5,637 nt of DNA from Eubacteriales bacterium. Its GTDB lineage: Bacteria > Bacillota > Clostridia > Peptostreptococcales > Anaerovoracaceae. The notes beneath the pieces are model-generated. The model had not been told where the DNA came from. It saw only the letters and a list, made by a program, of their open reading frames with translations, and ran no database searches. The DNA lies in NCBI GenBank assembly GCA_028680875.1, contig JAQUJQ010000060.1, positions 1-5,637 on the forward strand, written 5' to 3'. A program made the translations under genes and the position numbers. How positions within the stretch are numbered: the first letter of the stretch is position 1; every line of letters begins with the position of its first letter. Shown one piece after another: positions 1 through 5,244 of the stretch.

Positions 1-157
1 CCACGTCCTCAAACATGGCCCCTTCACCACGCTTAATTACGCAGGGATAGATGGAGCGAATGGCATTCGGCATAGCCTTTCCGCGCCTATCGAGGATCTC
101 CTTCGCTTTTGGACCGGGAAGAGGGGTGACGACCTTTGGTAATGCTGTTCTCAACAT
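1..157 (-). CDS. Class III (GabT-like) aminotransferase, N-terminal part, cut by the window edge
   Basis: Only the first 52 codons are present; the gene runs off the left edge. The N-terminus reads MLRTALPKVVTPLPGPKAKE followed by an ILDRR segment, then a YPCVIKRGEGAMFEDV segment. This order (LP-K-VT-LPGPKAKE, then a 'V-KRGEGA-FEDV' strand) is the usual start of 4-aminobutyrate/beta-alanine/acetylornithine-type PLP-dependent class III aminotransferases. These move an amino group from an omega-amino acid to 2-oxoglutarate or pyruvate in the cytoplasm. The PLP lysine and substrate residues lie outside the window, so the substrate cannot be read here. The ATG at 157 is chosen because AAGGAGG ends 9 nt before it; an in-frame ATG nine codons upstream (182-184) has no RBS. 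The gene follows the sigma-54 activator by 87 nt on the same strand and has a sigma-54-like promoter. With preA in the window, beta-alanine (or GABA) is an attractive substrate, but this is inference. Confidence 0.85.
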   Translation of the reverse strand, partial: MLRTALPKVVTPLPGPKAKEILDRRGKAMPNAIRSIYPCVIKRGEGAMFEDV

Positions 158-166
158 TTTTAGTAA

Positions 167-173
167 CCTCCTT
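167..173 (-). promoter_or_regulatory. Ribosome binding site deciding the aminotransferase start
   Basis: The minus strand reads AAGGAGG here, a near-perfect anti-Shine-Dalgarno match, with a 9-nt spacer to the ATG at 157. It lies downstream of the alternative in-frame ATG at 182-184, which argues against that earlier start. Confidence 0.85.
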
Positions 174-218
174 ATATTCTTCATTTGATAAAACAATAAT
201 GGATTGCAATTTTATATA

Positions 219-234
219 TGCAAATTTCATACCG
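219..234 (-). promoter_or_regulatory. Candidate sigma-54 (-24/-12) promoter for the aminotransferase gene
   Basis: The minus strand reads CGGTATGAAATTTGCA. This has the invariant GG and GC separated by exactly 10 bases, a full TTGCA -12 element, and GG..A.G in the -24 element (consensus TGGCACG-N4-TTGCA). Taking the C at 220 as -12, transcription would start near 208, giving a leader of about 50 nt that contains the AAGGAGG site. A sigma-54 enhancer-binding protein is encoded immediately upstream, which raises the chance that this is real. The -24 half is imperfect, and the site begins only 10 bases past the stop codon of the activator gene. No intrinsic terminator is seen between the two genes, so read-through from the activator gene may also contribute. 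Confidence 0.55.
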
Positions 235-244
235 TCCTAAAGCA

Positions 245-2041
245 TTAACGGATACCCAACTCCGCTAATTTTCGATAAAGAGTTGCCCTGGATAAACCCA
301 GCTCTTTAGCAATTTTATCCTTTCCGTTACCACTGTTTCCGTATTTCTTTAACTTTCTGGAGATAATCTCACGTTCGTAGTTTTTCACCTGTTCTCCCAG
401 AGATAAATTACAATCCTGAATTGAGAAATCAGTCATATCATCTCGTAGCAACCTGGCAGGCACCGCATCCCTTCCAATTTGGTTGCCAAAGGCCATATTT
501 ACTCCATATTCCACAGCATTTTCCAGCTCCCTTACATTTCCCGGCCAATCGTAATTCATATAGATTTCCTCTACAACATCGGAAAATCCTGTAATGCGTT
601 TATTCATAAATGTATTGTATTTACGAAGAAAATAATACATTAGAAGCTTAATATCTCCCTTGCGATTCCTCAAGGGTGGAATGGTTAATGGAATTACAGA
701 AAGACGATAATAAAGATCTTCACGGAAGGTTCCCTCTCGAATCATTTCTTCCAGATCTTTATTTGTGGCCGCAATAACCCTTAAATCCACAATAATGGTC
801 TTATTCCCGCCTACCCGTTCAAATCTCATATTTTGTACTACATGTAGAATCTTAACTTGAAGATGTAAGGGCATGTCTCCAATTTCATCAAGGAAAATAG
901 TACCCCCGTTAGCCAGCTCGAATTTCCCCACTTTACCTTTATCATTAGCTCCTGTAAAGGCTCCTTTTTCATATCCAAAAAGTTCGCTTTCCAGTAGATT
1001 CTCAGGGATAGCACCACAATTTACGGTAACAAATGGGCTCTTCGACCGGCAGCTTGCGTAATGTATGGCTTTTGCAAACATCTCCTTACCTGTCCCGCTT
1101 TCTCCAGTAATCAACACAGTCGAGTTTCCTCTTGAGGTAAGTAAAGCCTGATTTTTTGCACTACGTATAGTTTCGCTATTGCCTATGATATCATCAAAAG
1201 TATACTTTAAAGCCCGATTGTTGATGTTGTATACCAACTTTTGTGCTTCCTCGATGTCCCGTAAGGATATAACTGCACCGGAAATTTGACTATCTTTAAG
1301 CAAGGGTTTGACTGTCACAATAAAATGGAATTTCCCACGATCATTAACATAAAGCTCTTCATTTTCCGTATAACCCACACCCGAGCGTAATACTTCCAAA
1401 GCAGGAGTTCCTAACATATATCTGCTGATGTGACTATCTACCAAGTCATTTTTTGTAGTATGTAGTAATGTTTCTGCCATGCGATTACAGCGTCTAATAT
1501 AACCCTTGTTATCAATTGCAAATATTCCTTCATGGGTGGTTTCTAATATGGTAGTAATCTCACTGACCATCATTTCACTACCGTTAAGTGATGCTCTTTG
1601 CGCTGCTTTTGCTGATAATAAATCAGCCATTTTCTCCACAAAAACAACCATCCTCCGTTCAGTATCAAGTAAGATTTCCTTTTGCTCTTCATTAAAAGCA
1701 ACCAATCCGATAATACCAATAGTTTCACCATCTAACCGGATGGGCGTGCATATTTCAGCCATTTCTCGCATCGGTTCATTAATGAAGTCAGTACCGTAAT
1801 ATTTATAATTTCTAGCATCTTCTATGTATTCTGTAACTCCGGTGCGAAGCACTCTTGCATAAAGATAATTACCATCTACTTGGCCCGCCTCTTCTTTTTG
1901 ACCGATTCGATCGTAATAGACCGAGGTACCGCCTATGATTGACAATTCATTGTCAACAATTTCGACCTCCACCCCTATGGCAATAGCGATGGCCTCCGCC
2001 ACCTGCTGTACGCTTGGAGCAATATCTTTAAGCAAAGACAT
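245..2041 (-). CDS. Sigma-54-dependent transcriptional activator (GAF-like/PAS/AAA+/Fis HTH)
   Basis: This 598-residue bacterial enhancer-binding protein uses ATP hydrolysis to remodel RNA polymerase-sigma-54 at -24/-12 promoters. Residues about 1-150 form a GAF-like sensory region ending in a helical linker. Residues about 158-265 are a PAS domain (EGIFAIDNKGYIRRCN). The AAA+ domain spans about 283-515: Walker A GESGTGKE at 313-320, sigma-54 contact loop GAFTGA at 360-365, Walker B TIFLDE at 381-386, arginine fingers R440 and R446 in FREDLYYRL, and sensor II in WPGNVRELEN near 499-508. The C-terminal Fis-type HTH is about 550-597 (IAKELGLSRATLYRKL). No phosphoacceptor receiver domain is present, so control is probably by a bound small molecule or a protein contact. 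All catalytic motifs are intact. The ATG has GGAGG with a 7-nt spacer. It is followed after 87 nt by the aminotransferase gene with a sigma-54-like promoter, its most obvious target. The ligand cannot be read from sequence. Confidence 0.95.
   Translation of the reverse strand: MSLLKDIAPSVQQVAEAIAIAIGVEVEIVDNELSIIGGTSVYYDRIGQKEEAGQVDGNYLYARVLRTGVTEYIEDARNYKYYGTDFINEPMREMAEICTPIRLDGETIGIIGLVAFNEEQKEILLDTERRMVVFVEKMADLLSAKAAQRASLNGSEMMVSEITTILETTHEGIFAIDNKGYIRRCNRMAETLLHTTKNDLVDSHISRYMLGTPALEVLRSGVGYTENEELYVNDRGKFHFIVTVKPLLKDSQISGAVISLRDIEEAQKLVYNINNRALKYTFDDIIGNSETIRSAKNQALLTSRGNSTVLITGESGTGKEMFAKAIHYASCRSKSPFVTVNCGAIPENLLESELFGYEKGAFTGANDKGKVGKFELANGGTIFLDEIGDMPLHLQVKILHVVQNMRFERVGGNKTIIVDLRVIAATNKDLEEMIREGTFREDLYYRLSVIPLTIPPLRNRKGDIKLLMYYFLRKYNTFMNKRITGFSDVVEEIYMNYDWPGNVRELENAVEYGVNMAFGNQIGRDAVPARLLRDDMTDFSIQDCNLSLGEQVKNYEREIISRKLKKYGNSGNGKDKIAKELGLSRATLYRKLAELGIR
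276..308. promoter_or_regulatory. Possible upstream activator site (dyad) for the sigma-54 regulator
   Basis: TAAAGAG at 276-282 and CTCTTTA at 302-308 form a perfect 7-bp inverted repeat with a 19-bp spacer, centred about 84 bp upstream of the predicted sigma-54 start near 208. Enhancer sites for such activators are usually dyads 80-200 bp upstream. The dyad lies inside the 3' coding part of the activator gene (the HTH codons), so it may simply be a chance result of coding sequence. Confidence 0.2.
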
Positions 2042-2087
2042 GAGAATTCCTCCATTTATGGGTTCAATTTAACTTCAGTATATCAAT

Positions 2088-2116
2088 ATTATACCATAAA
2101 ATAAGAATGTTGTGGG
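2088..2116 (-). promoter_or_regulatory. Extended -10 (sigma-A type) promoter of the activator gene
   Basis: The minus strand reads TGGTATAAT (2096-2088), a perfect extended -10 element. A weak -35 (CCCACA at 2116-2111) lies at 17-bp spacing. The predicted start near 2081 gives a leader of about 40 nt with the GGAGG site at 2049-2053. The promoter lies in the 100-bp gap after the nuclease stop codon, so the activator can be transcribed on its own as well as by read-through, since no terminator is visible in that gap. Confidence 0.6.
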
Positions 2117-2141
2117 CATTTTTGATACGAAATTCTCAATT

Positions 2142-3797
2142 TTAATAAACTGATTTCTCACCTTTCGTCAGTGTTAATCCCAGGTTTATTGTGTTCTTTT
2201 CAAGCTCTAATACGATGTTCCTGATTTCCGCTACCTGTTCAGGAGACAATTTAGTTCCCACCGCCAGATGAGTATTGTATAGTATTTGTTCCAAATCAGT
2301 GTGGACAGACGAGATTGTATTCTTGATCTTACGCAAGGATTCAGGAGCAATGATATGATTCCCAAACTCCTCATAGGTTTCAACCCCACCTTTTATAAGT
2401 GTATATTCGCTTACATCTTCCACCACGGTACAGTTATACTCTAAGGTTCTTTTTACCAGGCCGGCGAAACCTTTTTTTGATTCCTCTTCTCCGTGAACAA
2501 GAAAGATTTGGCTTGGTTCCTTGCGAAATCCTGATAGCCAATTCAACAAAGCATCACGATCTGCATGACCCGAAAAACCTTCCAAGTTGTAAATTTCTGC
2601 CTCCACATGGATTCTCTCACCAAAAATAGATACATTTTTATCACCGTTTATGATAGATCTTCCCAAGGTACCTACAGCTTGATAACCTACAAAAACAATA
2701 CTCGATAACGGATTCCAAAGATTATGCTTTAAATGATGTTTGATTCTTCCTGCTTCACACATACCACTTGCGGATATTATAATTTTAGGTGAAGGATTAT
2801 TGTTTAGAGCTTTGGATTCTTCACTGCTTCGTGTAAATTCCAGATTTTTAAAATCCAACGGATTATCACCACTTAATATGTAGGTCTTCAACTCATCATC
2901 AAAAACGTGGGCATTCCTCCGAAAAACTTCAGTAGCTGATGTAGCCATCGGACTATCTACATAGACTATAACCTTATCCAAGTCTTCTCTGTATTCCTTA
3001 TGGTCCTCATAAAAACGGTTGAATTCGAAAATCAACTCCTGAGTTCTGCCCACTGCAAACGAAGGAATAACCACCGTTCCTCCCCGCTTTATAGTTTTTA
3101 GTACAATTTGGATAAGATTGTCTATACTGTCCCAATTAGATTCATGGACTCGATCTCCGTAGGTGGTTTCCATAATTAAATAATCTGCTTTCTTAATAAT
3201 GGTGGGATTCCGTAGAATAGGTCTTCCCTTCATCCCCAAATCCCCTGTGAAAACCAGTTTGGAAAAATCGTCATTTTCTCTGATGAAAACCTCTATAATA
3301 GCAGATCCTAAGATATGCCCGGCATCATTGAAAACAACTTTAATTTCATCATTAAGCTCTAAAAGCTGGTCATAAATTACAGGCGTTACATACTGCAAAG
3401 ACCTTTCTGCATCTTTATATGTAAAGAGCGGTTCCACTAACGGCCTTCCCGCCCTCTGATTTTTCCGGTTTTTCCATTCCGCTTCTTTTTCATGTATGTA
3501 ACCACTGTCTTTCAGCATAATATCTAGTAAATCCGCCGTTGCATCTGTACAAAAAACTTTACCTTGAAATCCCTTTTTAACTAGAAGTGGAATTCTTCCG
3601 CTATGGTCAATATGAGCATGGCTTAGTAAAACATAGTCAATTTCTGCAGGATCAAAAGGAAATTCTCTATTCAATTCATCCATCTCATCACTGCCTTGAA
3701 ACTGGCCGCAATCTAACAATATTTTATACTTATCCGTTGTTATTAAATGACATGAACCGGTAACTGATTTAGCGGCACCACAAAACTTTATCTTCAT
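2142..3797 (-). CDS. MBL-fold/beta-CASP ribonuclease (CPSF73/YSH1-like RNA-processing family)
   Basis: This 551-residue protein carries the full metal-binding and beta-CASP signature. Motif 1 is D29 in LLDCGQFQG; motif 2 is HAHIDHSGR with H60, H62, D64 and H65; motif 3 is H161 in DAGHILGSA; motif 4 is D186 in FTGDLG; motif A is E210 in METTYGDR; motif B is H411 in GFSGHADRD; motif C is H435 in LVHGEEE. The SFAVGRTQE and DSPMA segments (246-285) are typical of the beta-CASP insert. The family is zinc-dependent and cytoplasmic and includes RNA endo- and exonucleases; the bacterial COG1236-type members have poorly defined substrates. About 85 residues after motif C form a helical tail rich in charged residues, which I believe is usual in clostridial members. 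The start has GGAGG with a 6-nt spacer. It is transcribed toward the activator gene 100 nt away; I see no functional tie to pyrimidine breakdown, and it may be a bystander. Confidence 0.93.
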   Translation of the reverse strand: MKIKFCGAAKSVTGSCHLITTDKYKILLDCGQFQGSDEMDELNREFPFDPAEIDYVLLSHAHIDHSGRIPLLVKKGFQGKVFCTDATADLLDIMLKDSGYIHEKEAEWKNRKNQRAGRPLVEPLFTYKDAERSLQYVTPVIYDQLLELNDEIKVVFNDAGHILGSAIIEVFIRENDDFSKLVFTGDLGMKGRPILRNPTIIKKADYLIMETTYGDRVHESNWDSIDNLIQIVLKTIKRGGTVVIPSFAVGRTQELIFEFNRFYEDHKEYREDLDKVIVYVDSPMATSATEVFRRNAHVFDDELKTYILSGDNPLDFKNLEFTRSSEESKALNNNPSPKIIISASGMCEAGRIKHHLKHNLWNPLSSIVFVGYQAVGTLGRSIINGDKNVSIFGERIHVEAEIYNLEGFSGHADRDALLNWLSGFRKEPSQIFLVHGEEESKKGFAGLVKRTLEYNCTVVEDVSEYTLIKGGVETYEEFGNHIIAPESLRKIKNTISSVHTDLEQILYNTHLAVGTKLSPEQVAEIRNIVLELEKNTINLGLTLTKGEKSVY

Positions 3798-3821
3798 AAA
3801 ATACCTCCATTTCTAATGCAA

Positions 3822-3830
3822 ATTATATCA
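3822..3830 (-). promoter_or_regulatory. Extended -10 promoter of the MBL ribonuclease gene
   Basis: The minus strand reads TGATATAAT, a perfect extended -10. No -35 match exists at 16-18 bp; that position falls in the C-run of the adjacent palindromic repeat. The predicted start near 3815 gives a short 18-nt leader that holds the GGAGG site at 3804-3808. Confidence 0.5.
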
Positions 3831-3838
3831 CAAAATTA

Positions 3839-3911
3839 TAAGACAGGGGGACGTTTTAATTGTCTTTTTTTTGTAAGACAGGGGGACGTTTTAATTGTCT
3901 TTTTTTTGTAA
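3839..3911 (+). repeat. Two perfect tandem copies of a 35-bp palindromic, T-tailed repeat
   Basis: Positions 3839-3873 and 3874-3908 are identical, and 3909-3911 begin a third copy. Each unit contains AAGACA, then GGGGGACG, then TTTTAAT, then TGTCTT, then a run of T (eight in total) and GT. AAGACA and TGTCTT form a 6-bp inverted repeat (3840-3845 with 3861-3866; 3875-3880 with 3896-3901), each followed by the T-run, so each unit looks like a weak plus-strand intrinsic terminator. Two diverged copies of the same sequence occur after the transporter gene (5172-5232). Dispersed GACAGGGGGACG-type palindromes are, as I recall, common between genes in clostridia and resemble REP elements; that family link is from memory. 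The units sit between two divergent promoters. Confidence 0.9.
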
Positions 3912-3935
3912 ACGAAAGGATATTTATGCTATACT
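3906..3935 (+). promoter_or_regulatory. Promoter of the MFS transporter gene overlapping its start codon region
   Basis: TTGTAA at 3906-3911 (4 of 6 to TTGACA), an 18-bp spacer, and extended -10 TGCTATACT at 3927-3935. The -35 is built from the end of the second repeat unit. The predicted start is near 3942, which is the A of the second in-frame ATG of the transporter. If this is right, the mRNA would be nearly or completely leaderless and the upstream GAAAGGA would not be transcribed. Confidence 0.5.
3914..3920 (+). promoter_or_regulatory. Possible ribosome binding site before the MFS gene, poorly spaced
   Basis: GAAAGGA is the only purine-rich Shine-Dalgarno-like stretch upstream of the transporter. 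It is 15 nt from the ATG at 3936 and 21 nt from the ATG at 3942, both too far for good initiation. It is 5 nt from an out-of-frame ATG at 3926 that opens a 12-codon reading frame ending at 3964. It would only act if transcription starts upstream of 3914. Confidence 0.3.
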
Positions 3936-5159
3936 ATGTTCATGCAGTTTTTGAATCAGTATAAGGGATTGCCCGGACAAGTTTACATCATTCTTCTTGC
4001 ACGCATTATCAGTGCAATGGGTATGTTTGTGTACCCATTTTTAACACTCTTTTTGAGTACTCGGATGGAATTTTCAGAGGTTAGAATTGGAAAATTTATG
4101 TTAATCGTAGCTTTAACCTATATTCCCGCTGCTATGATCGGGGGTAAAATTGCAGACCGTTTTAATAGGCGGATAACATATTTGACGGCTATGATTCTTG
4201 CAGATTGCGCCCTACTTACTGCCGGATTTCTATATCAATCCATTCTTGTGGTCTATTTTCTTCTGATTTCCTTTTTTTTTATGAATATGTCCATGCCGGT
4301 CTTAGCTGCTATGATGATGGATTTAACCTCTCCCACGAACCGTCAGGAGTCCTTCTCTCTCGTCTATCTTGGAGTTAATATCGGTGGAGCAGTAGGACCT
4401 ATGGCCGCCGGTTTTCTCTTTGAAAATCACACACCGTGGATCTTTTGGGGGCAAGGAATTTTAAGTCTTTTAGCCCTGTGTCTCATAGCCTTGTTTGTAA
4501 AAGATACACTTCCGGATCAAACTGCTTATCATCGTATAAAGATGGATGAAACAAGGTTTCTGGAGGCAGCAAGAAACGAATCACTTTTAGTAATATTAGC
4601 CAAATCACCCATATTGATTGCTTTTGCAATCTGCGCTTCCGCTCTATCCTTTTCCTATGCCCAGGTATCATTCATGCTACCCTTGCAAATGAAGGACCTG
4701 TTCGGAATCGCTGCAGGTGCAAAATATTTTGGTTTTCTCTGCTCATTAAACTGCATTGTAGTGGTGTTAATTACACCTTTTTTGGTGTTGCTAACGAAAA
4801 AGAACAAACCTTTGACTAATTTAGCCATTTCCGGCTTTCTTTATATGATCGGATTTGGCCTTTACGGTGTTTCAGATCAATTAGTTCTTTTTTATCTGTT
4901 TACTGTCATATGGACTACGGGAGAAATAATATCTGCCACAAACACTGGCGTTTATATTGCAAATAACTCCCCCATCTCACATAGAGCCCGCTTTCAGTCT
5001 ATTTTTGATATCATTCAGGGTACAGGCCGGGCCATCGGCCCACTTAAGATGGGTTATTATCTTGTTGATCATAGCATTAATCAGGCTTGGGCACTTATTG
5101 CCCTAATTTGCTTAACAGCTTCCATATCTCTCATTGTTCTTCGTAAAATCGAACAGTAA
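3936..5159 (+). CDS. MFS transporter, 12-helix drug-efflux-like (DHA1-type) permease
   Basis: This 407-residue membrane protein has twelve predicted hydrophobic segments, roughly 15-40, 52-72, 81-99, 103-128, 142-163, 168-188, 222-245, 263-286, 293-312, 316-338, 352-375 and 383-402. MFS motif A is GGKIADRFNRR at 69-79, between helices 2 and 3, and a motif C-like GGAVGPMAAG lies in helix 5 (150-159). A cytoplasmic loop of about 30 charged residues follows helix 6 (189-220), as usual for the superfamily. It is probably a proton-coupled exporter in the cytoplasmic membrane; the substrate is unknown. Two in-frame starts are possible: ATG 3936 (MFMQFLNQ) or ATG 3942 (MQFLNQ). The RBS is badly spaced for both and the predicted transcription start falls on the second. 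It is the only plus-strand gene, is divergent from the nuclease gene and convergent with preA, and has repeat copies on both sides. A link to pyrimidine or beta-alanine transport is possible by location, but the sequence looks more like efflux permeases. Confidence 0.9.
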   Translation: MFMQFLNQYKGLPGQVYIILLARIISAMGMFVYPFLTLFLSTRMEFSEVRIGKFMLIVALTYIPAAMIGGKIADRFNRRITYLTAMILADCALLTAGFLYQSILVVYFLLISFFFMNMSMPVLAAMMMDLTSPTNRQESFSLVYLGVNIGGAVGPMAAGFLFENHTPWIFWGQGILSLLALCLIALFVKDTLPDQTAYHRIKMDETRFLEAARNESLLVILAKSPILIAFAICASALSFSYAQVSFMLPLQMKDLFGIAAGAKYFGFLCSLNCIVVVLITPFLVLLTKKNKPLTNLAISGFLYMIGFGLYGVSDQLVLFYLFTVIWTTGEIISATNTGVYIANNSPISHRARFQSIFDIIQGTGRAIGPLKMGYYLVDHSINQAWALIALICLTASISLIVLRKIEQ

Positions 5160-5171
5160 GATAGTAGGAAA

Positions 5172-5232
5172 AAGACAGGGAGACGTTCCGATTGTCCTCT
5201 AAGTAAGACAATCAAAACGTCTCCCCTATCTT
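5172..5232. repeat. Head-to-head pair of diverged copies of the palindromic repeat
   Basis: The left half (plus strand from 5172: AAGACAGGGAGACGTT, then a GATTGTC arm) and the right half (minus strand from 5232: AAGATAGGGGAGACGTT, then GATTGTC) are each clear relatives of the 35-bp unit at 3839-3908. The left half has about five substitutions and the right half also has one extra G. Together they form the arms of the terminator hairpin. The paired inverted arrangement resembles the paired REP units seen in other bacteria. Confidence 0.8.
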
Positions 5233-5244
5233 ATTTTTATTTTA
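5172..5244. terminator. Bidirectional hairpin terminator between the MFS gene and preA
   Basis: A long imperfect hairpin has 21 base pairs: AAGA 5172-5175 with TCTT 5229-5232, then GGGAGACGTT 5178-5187 with AACGTCTCCC 5216-5225, then GATTGTC 5190-5196 with GACAATC 5207-5213, around a 10-nt loop at 5197-5206. On the plus strand it is followed by a T-rich tail (5231-5243); on the minus strand by five U residues. It begins 12 nt after the MFS stop codon and lies 9 nt past the preA stop codon, so it can end both converging transcripts. Confidence 0.85.

Noticed and set aside
182..184. Earlier in-frame ATG for the aminotransferase
   Set aside because: It has no RBS, and the strong AAGGAGG lies downstream of it, correctly placed for the ATG at 157.
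204..223. TTGCA-N10-TGCAA inverted repeat overlapping the -12 element
   Set aside because: Only 5-bp arms in AT-rich DNA, and the left arm is already explained by the sigma-54 -12 element.
873..1061. Plus-strand 62-codon open frame
   Set aside because: Lies inside the AAA+ domain codons of the activator on the other strand, has no RBS and shows no recognisable protein character.
1506..1799. Plus-strand 97-codon open frame
   Set aside because: Antisense to the sensor/PAS region of the activator; hydrophobic look comes from the complementary strand, and no RBS is seen.
2042..2137. GAGAATT (2042-2048) and AATTCTC (2131-2137) as an operator or hairpin around the activator promoter
   Set aside because: The arms are short, AT-rich and 82 bp apart; chance is the simplest explanation, and no terminator hairpin forms in this gap.
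2399..2629. Plus-strand 76-codon open frame
   Set aside because: Antisense to the well-supported ribonuclease gene, covering its motif B and C region; no RBS.
3839..3911. Short CRISPR array
   Set aside because: The two units abut with no spacers and have a T-tailed palindrome, and no cas gene is present.
4483..4671. Minus-strand 62-codon open frame
   Set aside because: Antisense to the MFS transporter; low-complexity basic sequence with no family likeness.
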